Shown: positions 35,436 to 44,271 of the stretch, one piece after another
Position numbering within the stretch: position 1 is the stretch's first letter
How the letters are laid out: every line of letters starts with the position of its first letter
Assembly: GCA_964544695.1 (NCBI GenBank)
Contig: CAZJDB010000250.1
Coordinates: 1-64,000, forward strand
DNA length: 64,000 bases
DNA from: Dinghuibacter sp964544695
GTDB taxonomy: Bacteria; Bacteroidota; Bacteroidia; Chitinophagales; Chitinophagaceae
Reading direction: 5' to 3'
Program-made: the position numbers and the translations under genes
The notes under the pieces: generated by a model
The model's database searches: none
Seen by the model: the letters and a program-made list of their open reading frames with translations, nothing else
What the model was told of the DNA's origin: nothing

Positions 35436-37170
35436 TCCTTTTCCGCTTCATCCCGTAAATGCGAATGGTTTTCTCCACCTGCCGGATGAAATCGCTTTCC
35501 AGGTAGTTCTCGGGCTCCAGCCCCATGTTCGCCAGCGTCAGCACATCATTCCAATTGGCGCCCTGCGCATATTTCGATTCCCGGAGGATCATCCCATACA
35601 AGGCAACCGCCGTGGCGAAAGGATAAGATTTGGGCAGCCCGCCCAGCGCAGTATAATTACCGTTACAGGGAAACACCGCACTCAGTAGTGTGGAATCGCC
35701 GGGGAGCCGGTACGTGAGCTTGACGTCCGCCAGTTTTCCGTGACAGGCTTCCAGGTCGGTCTGGCCTTCCACTTCGAACATGGCCATCAGGGCGAATCCC
35801 GAGCCCACTTCGCCCCCATCGATTTCACTCGACGTATCCATCATGGCGTCCACCCGGTTCTCGAAACCGACCAGGCGGTAATCTTTGATGGCATCTTTGT
35901 CAAAGACCACCGAGGTATAAACGTCCCGGGCTATGGTATAGAGGTTCTGGCTGAGCTCTTTCACCAATACCTTTTCGGCCTCCTGCGTATTATCCAGGTA
36001 AGCGAAATCGCCGTTCCCCCTTTTGGCCAGGGCCTCCAATTTGGAATCCTTATAATTCCCCATCCCTACGCCCAGGCAGGTCAGGAAAATACCACTCTGC
36101 CGCTGGGCGCCGATCAGTTCCTCCAGCTCCTTTTCTCCCGTCTGGCCCACATTGAAATCCCCATCCGTGGCCAGGATCACGCGGTTGTTGCCCCCCCGGA
36201 TGAAGTGCTGCTTGGCCACATCGTAGGCCAGCAGGATGCCGGCAGCGCCCGGCGTCGATCCGTTGGGCTCGAGGGCGTCTATGGCGTCCAGTATCTTTTG
36301 CCGGTTGGTCCCGGGGGTTGCCTGGAGGGCGGTGGTGACGACCTGTCCGTAGACGACGATGCTAACCGTATCGATGTCCCTGAGGTTGTTCGTCAGGGCT
36401 CTGAAGGCGGATTTGATCAGGGGCAGCTTATTGGGCATGTCCATGGACCCGCTGCAATCGAGCAAGAAGACAAAATTGCTGGGGGGCAACTGTCCCAGGT
36501 CGAGCTTCTGTCCGCAAATATGCAGTATCAGGAGCTTCCTCGCGGGATTCCAGGGGCAATCCGTGAGTTGAGGTTGCAGGGAAAAGGGAGCCGGAGGCAC
36601 CGGAGGGTTATAATCCAGGTTGAAATAATTCAGCAATTCTTCGATACGTACGGCATCGGGCGGGACCTTCATTTGCAGATTGATGAAACGCCGGATATTG
36701 CTGTATGAAGCCTTGTCGATGTTCAGGGCGAAGCCCGTTTCCGGGGTCTGGTCGACGTTGACCAGGTCGTTTTCCTGGCGTCCCGCATACGATTCCCCCC
36801 GGGCCCATTGAGTGCGCGTCTGCTCATACGATTTCTTATCGACCAGGGAAAGCAATTTTGGCCTTCTTGCCTCAGCCGCTCCCGGCAGCAATTTCATGAC
36901 GACCGTACTGAAGCGACTCCCCGGAAGGCGGATGTGCAGGGTTTCGTACCCCTCCATGGTGAAGACGATGCTGTCGGTGGAATAGGCGCTGGGAAATCCA
37001 AAGCTGCCCGAACTGCCCGTATGGAAAAATTGTTGGGCGGAGGGTTGGTATATCTCTACCCCCAGAAGGGGTGTATTGGTAGCATCCAATACCTGGCCTC
37101 GAATGTAGGACTGCGCCGAAACGGCCTCCCACAACAAGGGTAAGCAAAATAGCAAGCCTCTCCACTTCAT
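35422..37170 (-). CDS. Exported von Willebrand factor A domain protein
   Basis: Protein of 582 residues with a signal peptide (MKWRGLLFCLPLLWEAVSAQ), a short carboxypeptidase-regulatory-like domain (about 20-95), a linker, and a VWA domain from about 235 with the metal motif FLLDCSGSM and later ATDGDFNVG. The C-terminal third matches the DUF3520-like domain found in YfbK-type proteins (GSGFALMAMFEVE, then ALYGMILRESKYA). ATG 37170 is chosen since the signal peptide begins there. Role unknown; VWA proteins often bind partners at the cell surface. Confidence 0.87.
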   Translation of the reverse strand: MKWRGLLFCLPLLWEAVSAQSYIRGQVLDATNTPLLGVEIYQPSAQQFFHTGSSGSFGFPSAYSTDSIVFTMEGYETLHIRLPGSRFSTVVMKLLPGAAEARRPKLLSLVDKKSYEQTRTQWARGESYAGRQENDLVNVDQTPETGFALNIDKASYSNIRRFINLQMKVPPDAVRIEELLNYFNLDYNPPVPPAPFSLQPQLTDCPWNPARKLLILHICGQKLDLGQLPPSNFVFLLDCSGSMDMPNKLPLIKSAFRALTNNLRDIDTVSIVVYGQVVTTALQATPGTNRQKILDAIDALEPNGSTPGAAGILLAYDVAKQHFIRGGNNRVILATDGDFNVGQTGEKELEELIGAQRQSGIFLTCLGVGMGNYKDSKLEALAKRGNGDFAYLDNTQEAEKVLVKELSQNLYTIARDVYTSVVFDKDAIKDYRLVGFENRVDAMMDTSSEIDGGEVGSGFALMAMFEVEGQTDLEACHGKLADVKLTYRLPGDSTLLSAVFPCNGNYTALGGLPKSYPFATAVALYGMILRESKYAQGANWNDVLTLANMGLEPENYLESDFIRQVEKTIRIYGMKRKRTKPS

Positions 37171-37186
37171 AATCCTCACGTTATTG

Positions 37187-37231
37187 TTTTCCCCCGGAGG
37201 CTTCAACAAAATATAAGCCTCCGGGGGAAAA
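37187..37231. terminator. Strong hairpin between hpt and the VWA gene
   Basis: Perfect 17-base arms (TTTTCCCCCGGAGGCTT at 37187-37203 and its complement at 37215-37231) around an 11-base loop. It lies just after hpt on the minus strand and before the VWA gene, so it probably ends the transcript of the OMT-glucosaminidase-hpt group. It is A/T-flanked on both sides, without a long T tract. Confidence 0.65.
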
Positions 37232-37277
37232 CATTTAATGACTTTTCGGCCCTCCGGGCCGATGGGGTGCTTTCAGG

Positions 37278-37820
37278 CTAGTCCGCGCCCTGGGGGGCCA
37301 ATTGGTATATCTCCCTCAAATTCCTGCCCAATCCATCATAATCCAATCCATACCCCAGGAGGAAAACATTCGGTACCGAAAACCCCAGATAGTCGATGTG
37401 AATCGGGTACAGGGTTGCTTCGGGCTTATGAAGCAAGGCGGCAATTTTCAGGGAGGCCGGCTGCTGGTGGTACAATTGCGGTAAGAACTCTGACAAGGTT
37501 TTCCCGGTATCCACGATATCCTCGATGATGATAACGTCTCTACCGAACAGGTCTGCATCCAGGCCGATCGAAGTGATGATATGGCCCGTGGATTTCATCC
37601 CCTTATAAGATGCTAATTTAATAAAACTAAGCTCTGCGTCAATAGTTAACTCCTTAAATAAATCGGCCGCGAACATAAACGACCCGTTCAATATGGATAT
37701 GAACAAAGGGCGCTTGCCCCTGTAATCCCGGTTGATGTCGCCGGCTACGCGCTGAATGGCTTTTTCGATGTCCCCTGCGGCAAGGTAAGGTGTAAAGGAT
37801 TTGTCGTGTACCCGGATCAT
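37278..37820 (-). CDS. hpt: Hypoxanthine phosphoribosyltransferase
   Basis: Purine-salvage enzyme of 180 residues that attaches ribose-phosphate from PRPP to hypoxanthine or guanine. The PRPP loop VIIIEDIVDTGKTL, the flexible-loop region SFIKLASYKG and LLGYGLDYDGLGRNL are diagnostic. Its ATG overlaps the stop of the glucosaminidase gene by four bases. Confidence 0.96.
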   Translation of the reverse strand: MIRVHDKSFTPYLAAGDIEKAIQRVAGDINRDYRGKRPLFISILNGSFMFAADLFKELTIDAELSFIKLASYKGMKSTGHIITSIGLDADLFGRDVIIIEDIVDTGKTLSEFLPQLYHQQPASLKIAALLHKPEATLYPIHIDYLGFSVPNVFLLGYGLDYDGLGRNLREIYQLAPQGAD

Positions 37821-38827
37821 TATCGTGTTTTGGCCTGAAGATACAAAGCGGTCCCAGGGGCCGGCTCGGTCCCTGCCTGGAGTAGGTTATACTCCATCAG
37901 GGCGCTCAGGCGTATACCCTCGGATTGCGCAATATCGTAAAGGGTCTCCCCGCCCTCCACCACGTGCACGTCTTTTCCCCCCACTTTCCTTTTCCGTTGC
38001 AAATAGACCAATTGGTCCTTTGGTAATTCGTTATTATCCTTCAGATCGTTGAAATCCACCAGGTAAGCCAGGGAGATATGGTATTGATCGGCCAGGGCCA
38101 GCAGGGAAGTTCCCGCGGGAACGAAGATTACCCTCGTTTCATTGATGTGGAATTCTCCCTGCGGATAAGCGGCTTTCTTTGGAGCGGCCACGGCGGCCGT
38201 TTCTACAGCGGGCGTTTGGACAGCGGGCGCCGGTGCGCTCACGCTCGCCGTGGACGTCGGCGCCTGAACCTCCGCCCCTGCAATCCCCGCCTGCGCGGTA
38301 TCCTTAAACTTACCCAGGGCAACCAACGTATAATCGTTAAGATGATATTGCTCGATGTACTGGATCAGGATTTGCGCGTACTTTGGATTGGTGGCATAGC
38401 CCGCCCTGCGTAATCCCTGAGCCCAGGCCCGGTAATCCAGCGGATCCAGCTGGAACAGGAAGGAATAGCGGTCGCTGTTCTTGAGAAAGTCGGAATGGTC
38501 CTTGTACGAATCGGCGGCGCAGCCATACTTCCGAAAGCATTCTCCCCTGGCATCGTCGTCATGGTACACGGTTTCACCCGTCCAGGAGCTTTTGCACTTG
38601 ATGCCGAAATGGTTATTGCTGGACTTCAGCAAGTCGCTATTCCCCCCCTCGGTTTCCAGAATTCCCTGAGCGAGCGTGATCGACGCGGGAACCCCGGTCC
38701 TTTGCATTTCGGCGATGGCCAGACCTTTGTAGGTGGCTACATATTGATCTACGGTCATATTCTGACCCAGGCCAAACATACCCAACCCCACGAAAAGGAG
38801 GCTCAAAGCATAGCGTAAGTAATTCAT
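37820..38827 (-). CDS. Exported glucosaminidase with two LysM domains
   Basis: Peptidoglycan hydrolase of 335 residues: signal peptide (about 1-21), a FlgJ/LytG-like glucosaminidase domain at about 24-160 (ITLAQGILETEGGNSDLL holds the likely catalytic Glu), an Ala/Pro/Val-rich linker, and two LysM-type peptidoglycan-binding units (about 225-275 and 285-330). The second LysM carries the usual VVEGGETLYDIAQ. ATG 38827 is chosen at the signal peptide. Twelve bases follow the methyltransferase gene, so the two are likely cotranscribed with hpt. Confidence 0.9.
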   Translation of the reverse strand: MNYLRYALSLLFVGLGMFGLGQNMTVDQYVATYKGLAIAEMQRTGVPASITLAQGILETEGGNSDLLKSSNNHFGIKCKSSWTGETVYHDDDARGECFRKYGCAADSYKDHSDFLKNSDRYSFLFQLDPLDYRAWAQGLRRAGYATNPKYAQILIQYIEQYHLNDYTLVALGKFKDTAQAGIAGAEVQAPTSTASVSAPAPAVQTPAVETAAVAAPKKAAYPQGEFHINETRVIFVPAGTSLLALADQYHISLAYLVDFNDLKDNNELPKDQLVYLQRKRKVGGKDVHVVEGGETLYDIAQSEGIRLSALMEYNLLQAGTEPAPGTALYLQAKTR

Positions 38828-38839
38828 AATCAATCCAAG

Positions 38840-39478
38840 CTACTTTTTATAAATACACATTAATCCATCCCTAAGTGGGACTAATGCCTGAAAAACGCGC
38901 GCGTCATTATGGACGTGTTCATTGAAAGCCTGTATGGCCAGGGCGCTTTTCCCTTTAACGGGCTCCTCGAGTACCTGACCGTGAAAAAGCACGTTGTCCG
39001 CCAATATCACTCCTCCCCTCCTTACGTTTGGCATAACTGCTTCATAATAAGGAATATAGCCTACCTTATCCGCGTCAATGAAAACCAAGTCCCATGTTTC
39101 CCGCAAAGTTCCAATGATCTCTAACGCATTTCCCTCGTGTAATAATATGTCGCCCCTATGGGAAGATCGTTCAAAAAATGCCCGGGCTGTAGAAGCTTCT
39201 TCAGGCCTTAGCTCGATAGTGTGCAACTTTCCTCCTTCGCACAGGCCCTCGGCCAGCCGGAGGGCGCTGTACCCGGTAAAGGTGCCTATTTCCAAAATCC
39301 GTTTTGGCTGGAGCGCCCGGGAAAGAAAGGAGAGAAAGGCCCCTTGAGCCTGTCCGCTCAGCATATGCGCGTCTGCATGGTGCTGCCTCGTGTACAGGGC
39401 TATCTCCTCTAGGAGGGGCGATTCCGGGGAAGAAAACCGCTCCGCATAAGCGGCCCCCAATGGATGGATTACTTCCAA
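38840..39478 (-). CDS. SAM-dependent O-methyltransferase (class I, TTG start)
   Basis: Methyltransferase of 212 residues of the catechol/caffeoyl-CoA O-methyltransferase family. SAM motif LEIGTFTGYSALRLAEGL, acidic residues in LHTIELRPEEA, and the metal-binding VFIDADKVGY and LADNVLFHG are all present. The start is a TTG at 39478: the family's opening (MEVIHPLGAAYAERFSSPE) begins exactly there and no in-frame ATG occurs before about residue 39. A perfect -7 box lies 17 bases upstream. Substrate unknown. Confidence 0.9.
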   Translation of the reverse strand: MEVIHPLGAAYAERFSSPESPLLEEIALYTRQHHADAHMLSGQAQGAFLSFLSRALQPKRILEIGTFTGYSALRLAEGLCEGGKLHTIELRPEEASTARAFFERSSHRGDILLHEGNALEIIGTLRETWDLVFIDADKVGYIPYYEAVMPNVRRGGVILADNVLFHGQVLEEPVKGKSALAIQAFNEHVHNDARVFQALVPLRDGLMCIYKK

Positions 39479-39495
39479 TAAGGGATCAGTTTTAG

Positions 39496-39503
39496 CAAAA
39501 ATA
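39496..39503 (-). promoter_or_regulatory. -7 box of the O-methyltransferase gene
   Basis: TATTTTTG on the minus strand matches TAnnTTTG exactly, 17 bases before the TTG start. It supports transcription separate from the LOG gene upstream. Confidence 0.5.
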
Positions 39504-39516
39504 GAAATAAATCGCT

Positions 39517-40215
39517 TTAGAAATTAGGCTTTAACGGGTTCTTTGCGTAATAACTGACCATATAGTTGGCTACTTCGTCGGGGGTATCGAACAGGACGAA
39601 CAGGTCCAGGTCTTCCGGTTTGATGTTGTGTTCGGAATCCAGCATGCTGGTCCGGATCCAATCCAGGAGCCCTGTCCAATAGGCTTTCCCCACCAACACC
39701 ATGGGGGAACGGTCTATCTTTCCCGTTTGGATCAGGGTGGCCACTTCGAACATTTCATCCATGGTCCCGAATCCCCCGGGGAACATAACGAAGGCCTGCG
39801 CATATTTGGTAAACATCACCTTCCGGACAAAGAAATAGTCGAAGTGCATGGCTTTGTCCGAATCGATATAGGGATTGAATTTCTGCTCGAAAGGCAATTC
39901 GATGTTCAAGCCCACCGATTTCCCCCCTGCCAGTTGAGCGCCCTTGTTGGCCGCTTCCATGATGCCGGGGCCGCCCCCCGTGATAATGCCAAAACCTTCT
40001 TCGGATAAGCGCCTCGAGGTCTGCACGGCCAGTTCGTAATAGGGTGTCCCGGGTTTGGTCCGGGCGGACCCGAATACGGAAATGCAGGGACCAATTTTGT
40101 TCAACGTTTCAAAACCATCCACGAATTCCGCCATGATCTTGAAAATCTGCCAGGAGGAATGCGCTTCGGATTCCGTCCATTTCCTTTGCTGGGATATTTT
40201 CAACGTCTCATTCAT
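39517..40215 (-). CDS. LOG-family protein (TIGR00730)
   Basis: Rossmann-like protein of 232 residues of the LOG family, nucleotide 5'-monophosphate phosphoribohydrolases. The signature PGGFGTMDEMFE and the upstream GGGPGIMEAANKG are intact. An N-terminal extension of about 40 residues precedes the fold, as in the longer bacterial members. Whether it acts on cytokinin-like or general nucleotides cannot be told. The ATG overlaps the symporter stop by four bases. Confidence 0.92.
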   Translation of the reverse strand: MNETLKISQQRKWTESEAHSSWQIFKIMAEFVDGFETLNKIGPCISVFGSARTKPGTPYYELAVQTSRRLSEEGFGIITGGGPGIMEAANKGAQLAGGKSVGLNIELPFEQKFNPYIDSDKAMHFDYFFVRKVMFTKYAQAFVMFPGGFGTMDEMFEVATLIQTGKIDRSPMVLVGKAYWTGLLDWIRTSMLDSEHNIKPEDLDLFVLFDTPDEVANYMVSYYAKNPLKPNF

Positions 40216-41660
40216 ATTTTCCTGGTTTCAGATACCATATATAAACCTGCAAAAGTAATGCATCCATTGATCACCAACAGCTCGATACCCAGCTTATATC
40301 CTCCCGTCAAAATAGGGCTGTACCGGCTCAGAAAATAGCAGATTACGGGGCTGAGTATGCAAACCAACGGCACTCCCCGGGGATATTTCAGGGTTCTCCG
40401 GGTAAGGATCCCAAAGGCAAACAAACCCAGGAGGGGCCCATACGTATAGGCTGCCATGTTGAGGATCACCTGGATGATGGATTTATTATTGATCCAATGG
40501 AAAACGAGGATGCATCCCAGGAACAACACGGCAATACACCCGTGTACGGTCATTCGGATGCGCTTTTTTTCCCTTTCAGTTCCGTTCCTTTCCTGCAGGT
40601 TCAGGATGTCGATACAAAAGCTTGAGGTCAGCGCCGTCATGGCCCCATCCGCACTTGGAAACAGGGCCGAAATCAAGGCTATGATGAATAATATGGAAAA
40701 AGCGGGTCCGAAGGTATGCAGCGCTATAGTAGGAAACAGGTCGTCTCCTGTCGCGGCCTGGTGAGGCACCAGGTACAAGAGACCGCCCAAAAGCAGGAAA
40801 AGGCCGCTGACCAGCACCATGACAATGCTGAACGTGAGCATATTCTTTTGTGATCCTCCCAGGGTCCGCACGCTGATATTCTTTTGCATCATTTCCTGAT
40901 CCAAACCCGTCATGGTGATGGTGATAAAAGCGCCGCCCAGGATCTGTTTGACGAAAAAGGACGGACTTCGGACGTCGGTTGTGAAGATTTTCGTGTATCC
41001 CCGGCCCCGCATCGCCGTCCAGGCCGTGCCCAGGTCCAGGTGCAGGTAATGCAGGATACAAACGACCCCTGCCACCAGTCCGATCAGCATAAAGGTGGTC
41101 TGAAGCGTGTCCGTCCAGACAATGGTCTTCACGCCCCCTTCCAGGGTATACAGCAGGATCATGCCCAGGATGATCGCCGTCGTCACCACGAAGGGCACCC
41201 CGAGCGCGTCCAGTACGAAAAGTTGAAGCACATTGATGACCAGGTATAAGCGGGCGGTAGCGCCCATCGTCCTGGATAAAATAAAAAAGAGGGCGCCCGT
41301 GCGGTAAGACGAATTTCCGAGGCGTGCCTCCAGGAACCGGTAAATGGAGGTCAGGCGAAGCCGGTAGTACAAGGGAAGCAGGACCAGGGCAATGACGAAA
41401 TATCCCAACAGGTACCCGATCACCACCTGGAAATACGCGAAACCCTGGGGAGGGGAACCCAGTCCCACCGTGCCCGGGACCGAAATAAAGGTAACGCCTG
41501 ACAGGGAAGTGCCGATCATGCCAAAGGCCACCAGCAACCAATGAGAATTCCGGTTCCCTATGAAAAAGGTATCGTTGTCGGAATGCCTGGACGTGCGATA
41601 GGCAACTCCAAGCAGCAACAGGAAGTAAGCAAGAACAATGGACAAGAGCCAGGCAACCAT
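40212..41660 (-). CDS. Sodium:solute symporter family protein
   Basis: Membrane transporter of 482 residues with about 13 helices in the SSF/LeuT-fold family. Typical features are GMIGTSLSGVTFISVPG in helix 1, EARLGNSSYRTG after helix 3, and TMTGLDQEMMQKNIS in the centre. The cargo (sugar, sialic acid or an organic acid) cannot be told. It follows the small outer-membrane gene by seven bases and overlaps the LOG gene by four. Confidence 0.9.
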   Translation of the reverse strand: MVAWLLSIVLAYFLLLLGVAYRTSRHSDNDTFFIGNRNSHWLLVAFGMIGTSLSGVTFISVPGTVGLGSPPQGFAYFQVVIGYLLGYFVIALVLLPLYYRLRLTSIYRFLEARLGNSSYRTGALFFILSRTMGATARLYLVINVLQLFVLDALGVPFVVTTAIILGMILLYTLEGGVKTIVWTDTLQTTFMLIGLVAGVVCILHYLHLDLGTAWTAMRGRGYTKIFTTDVRSPSFFVKQILGGAFITITMTGLDQEMMQKNISVRTLGGSQKNMLTFSIVMVLVSGLFLLLGGLLYLVPHQAATGDDLFPTIALHTFGPAFSILFIIALISALFPSADGAMTALTSSFCIDILNLQERNGTEREKKRIRMTVHGCIAVLFLGCILVFHWINNKSIIQVILNMAAYTYGPLLGLFAFGILTRRTLKYPRGVPLVCILSPVICYFLSRYSPILTGGYKLGIELLVINGCITFAGLYMVSETRKI

Positions 41661-41667
41661 ATTTGTT

Positions 41668-42327
41668 TTATAGCCCTACATTGATGCCGAACCGGAAGAC
41701 CGGCAGAATGTATCCTCCGGGACCATTGTAAGGAGAAAGCGTGCTCCCCCCTACGTCGAAAAGGACCGCCGCGAATCCCCAGGTCTTGGCGCCCGGAGCG
41801 CCGAAGCGGAGGCCACCCCCCACCAGGAAGCTGGTTTCGCCGTACGTACCATTGGAGGTCGTTTGTCCGTCGAGGGATTGTTTCCACCAAATGTCGTTGT
41901 ATTCGGGCTGCACCTGAATGAAAAGCCAGTGAATGGGAAAAACGCGTGCGAAGACGCCTCCGCCCACGAGGGTATTGTGGTAAGTACCCCCTCCATATCC
42001 CAGCGCGTAGGAAGCGTTCGCATTTATGGAATAGTATTGGAAATTCCCAACTACACCTGCGTCGATCCAGGGGGCGATCATGTAGGCCACATAAGGATTA
42101 CCCCCGACCAGGAACTCCCCGGCATCGAAGCCCAGCGAAATGGCTCCCCCCACTTCGAAATAGTGCTGCGGTGCTTCGTCATATTTTGCACGGTAATGAT
42201 GCGGCGCGTTTTCCTGTTGGTACGGCTTCCAATTGGACGGAGGGGTAGTAGTATCGGTTTGAGCCATCACGAAAGAAGGCACGAAAGAGGCGGCTACTAC
42301 AGTTAAAATCACCAAAAGTCTGTTCAT
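41668..42327 (-). CDS. Small outer-membrane beta-barrel protein, unknown function
   Basis: Protein of 219 residues with a signal peptide (about 1-23, FVPSFVMAQ) followed by alternating, Gly- and aromatic-rich strands (FEVGGAISLGFDAGEF, SFLVGGGLRFGAPG) ending in a C-terminal hydrophobic strand (PVFRFGINVGL). This is typical of an eight-stranded barrel; no named family is recognised. It starts the operon with the symporter and LOG genes. Confidence 0.75.
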   Translation of the reverse strand: MNRLLVILTVVAASFVPSFVMAQTDTTTPPSNWKPYQQENAPHHYRAKYDEAPQHYFEVGGAISLGFDAGEFLVGGNPYVAYMIAPWIDAGVVGNFQYYSINANASYALGYGGGTYHNTLVGGGVFARVFPIHWLFIQVQPEYNDIWWKQSLDGQTTSNGTYGETSFLVGGGLRFGAPGAKTWGFAAVLFDVGGSTLSPYNGPGGYILPVFRFGINVGL

Positions 42328-42439
42328 AATTCACGGGTTATCAGGTATAAGATGGTTCCCTTTGAAGGGACCAAGACCTACAAAGTTTAAATAACGATCC
42401 CGGTTTATGAATATTTTATGAAAAAATCGCAAAAAATAA

Positions 42440-42500
42440 TTTTTCGGCATTACGAATTTGGTCGTATATTCGTTTACGAACAAATTCGTAAACCGAAAAA
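42440..42500. promoter_or_regulatory. Large inverted repeat upstream of the coiled-coil gene (putative operator)
   Basis: Perfect 11-base arms TTACGAATTTG (42450-42460) and CAAATTCGTAA (42481-42491) are extended outward by TTTTTCGG (42440-42447) and CCGAAAAA (42493-42500) with slightly unequal spacers. The spacer contains TTCGTTTACGAA. It ends 10 bases before the ATG at 42511, which fits a repressor site over the promoter or start. Confidence 0.6.
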
Positions 42501-42510
42501 TGATACTGCC

Positions 42511-43083
42511 ATGAAGATCCTCCTCGCAGCGTTGCTCCTTTTGACCTCCTCCACCCTTTACGCCCAAAAAGACAGCAGCCGCCCCTGCCCGGCTACGGAT
42601 AACCTGGAACGTCTCCAGGGTCGATTAATCGAGATGCAAAGCAGGATGGAGGCAGCCCAAAGGCGCATGACGGAATCCATGTACAATGAAAATCGCGCCC
42701 TCGTCGAGCGTGAAGCCACCCGTTCCATGGAGTTAGCCCAGCGCCAGATCGAGCGCGCCCAGTCCGAGGTCGCCAGGAATCAGGAAAGGTTCGTCGAAAG
42801 AGCTGCGGAAATGCAGGAACGTTCCCTGCAGTTGCGCGCCCGCTCCCAGGAACTCCGCGAACGCGCTGAGGGCATGCGGAAAATGATCCACGAGATGACC
42901 ACCGAAATGCTGAACGACCACCTCATTGAAAAGGGCAAGCCGGTCGATATAGAGGTCAGGGACGGTAAGATGCTCATCAATGGAAAAGAGCAACCGCCTG
43001 CCATTTACGAGAAATACAAGAAGTATTTCCACGACGGCGACTTGAAGCTCCATTGGGACCCCAATGAAGGTATAGCCATTTAA
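42511..43083 (+). CDS. Exported coiled-coil protein, unknown function
   Basis: Protein of 190 residues with a signal peptide (MKILLAALLLLTSSTLYAQ), a long Glu/Arg/Met-rich coiled coil from about 28 to 125 (many heptads of the kind EREATRSMELAQRQIERAQ), and a small C-terminal module with GKMLINGKEQPPAIYEKY. That last module resembles C-terminal pieces of Bacteroidota proteins near BlaI/BlaR1-type (M56) regulatory pairs; this resemblance is from memory and neither partner is present here. ATG 42511 is chosen at the signal peptide. A GC hairpin follows the stop. Confidence 0.75.
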   Translation: MKILLAALLLLTSSTLYAQKDSSRPCPATDNLERLQGRLIEMQSRMEAAQRRMTESMYNENRALVEREATRSMELAQRQIERAQSEVARNQERFVERAAEMQERSLQLRARSQELRERAEGMRKMIHEMTTEMLNDHLIEKGKPVDIEVRDGKMLINGKEQPPAIYEKYKKYFHDGDLKLHWDPNEGIAI

Positions 43084-43111
43084 ACGATAGTTTTTTCTCA
43101 TGTCTGTGTGC

Positions 43112-43133
43112 GGGCGGGGTTTTTACCCCGCCC
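43112..43133 (+). terminator. Likely terminator after the coiled-coil gene
   Basis: Perfect GGGCGGGG/CCCCGCCC stem with a TTTTTA loop, 28 bases after the stop codon. No T tract follows the stem, so the call is moderate. Confidence 0.55.
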
Positions 43134-43159
43134 TCCGAATTTCCCCGTAAGTTCATCAT

Positions 43160-44251
43160 ATGAAAATAGCTTTAACCCTTCTACTGATCTCCCTGGCCTC
43201 GATCCAGGTAAAATCCCAATCCAGCGGATGGATCCCGTTCGAAATATCCAAAGGCCAAATCTGTCTCCCTGTCACGGTCAATGGCCACCAGGCCACCGGC
43301 AGGCTGATCAATTACGGTACCACCAGGTTGGATAAGGATCTCATCGGAATGATCGGTCTGGACACCGCCAAACCCATAGATGTCCAATTTGGCAAGTTGT
43401 CACTGCAAAAAGGCCTCGCCGTCACGTTCTACCGGCACGTTCCCGCCACCCCACCATACGATATCTTCCTGGGTGACGAGCCTTTCCAGCAATGCATCAT
43501 AGACATCGACTTCCCCAACAAGAGGATCGCCTTCTTCCGTCCCGATGGGTTCACGCCCCCCGAGGGAGCCATTGCCCTGAACTTTAGCATGCACGGGGAG
43601 TCGCGCGCCATTCCCCTAAGTGTGGAAGGTGGAACCGAAATGTCCTACTGGGTATACCTGGGCGACCCCGCCCCGATTTCGGTGTATGAATCCTGGTTCA
43701 AACCCCGTGGCATGCTGCAGGACAGGGCCGCCTCCGTGCGCCTGGGCGGCGGCCGCAGGACCCCGCCGGAAGCCATTGCTACGGTTCACGAGGTCCGCCT
43801 GGCGGGCCAGGATTTCAAAGAGATTCCCGGTGTGTTCCCTGATGATTCGGTTACGGGCGACCATCCCGCCGAGGTGGCGGGTCATATCGGCCTGGGATTC
43901 CTTTCCCAAACCAGGGTCATCTTCGATTACGCACATGACCGCCTCTATTGGGTCCCGGCCAAGCCATTGAAAAAGGCCTTCCCAAAAGATTATACCGGAT
44001 TGGTGCTGATCAAATCCCAGGACGATTATGTGGTGAAGTTCGTCAGCCCCCTCAGCCCCGCGATGAAGGCCGGTTTCAAGCCGGGGGATACCATCATCCA
44101 AATCAACCACCAGCCCGTCCTTGCCTTTCAGGGAATTGCCTGGCAGTCGCCGGCCTGGAGTACCGTGGTGGATTCTAAAAAGGGCGCCACTTATACCTTT
44201 ACACTTAAAGACAGCAGCGTCCTAAAGTTAACGACGGCGGAATTTTTTTAG
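43160..44251 (+). CDS. Exported PDZ protein related to aspartyl proteases, catalytic motifs lost
   Basis: Protein of 363 residues: signal peptide (about 1-19), two lobes that resemble retropepsin-like halves, and a C-terminal PDZ domain (about 285-345, VSPLSPAMKAGFKPGDTIIQI). The scaffold features DIFLGDEPF, IDIDFPNKRIAFFRPDG and HIGLGFLSQTRVIFDYAHDRLYW (part) are family-like. Where active members have DTG, this protein reads RLINYGTT in lobe 1 and YLGDPAPIS in lobe 2. It is probably inactive as a protease and may bind peptides instead. Convergent with the permease gene. Confidence 0.75.
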   Translation: MKIALTLLLISLASIQVKSQSSGWIPFEISKGQICLPVTVNGHQATGRLINYGTTRLDKDLIGMIGLDTAKPIDVQFGKLSLQKGLAVTFYRHVPATPPYDIFLGDEPFQQCIIDIDFPNKRIAFFRPDGFTPPEGAIALNFSMHGESRAIPLSVEGGTEMSYWVYLGDPAPISVYESWFKPRGMLQDRAASVRLGGGRRTPPEAIATVHEVRLAGQDFKEIPGVFPDDSVTGDHPAEVAGHIGLGFLSQTRVIFDYAHDRLYWVPAKPLKKAFPKDYTGLVLIKSQDDYVVKFVSPLSPAMKAGFKPGDTIIQINHQPVLAFQGIAWQSPAWSTVVDSKKGATYTFTLKDSSVLKLTTAEFF

Positions 44252-44271
44252 CGGCGGCCCCTGGGCCCGGG

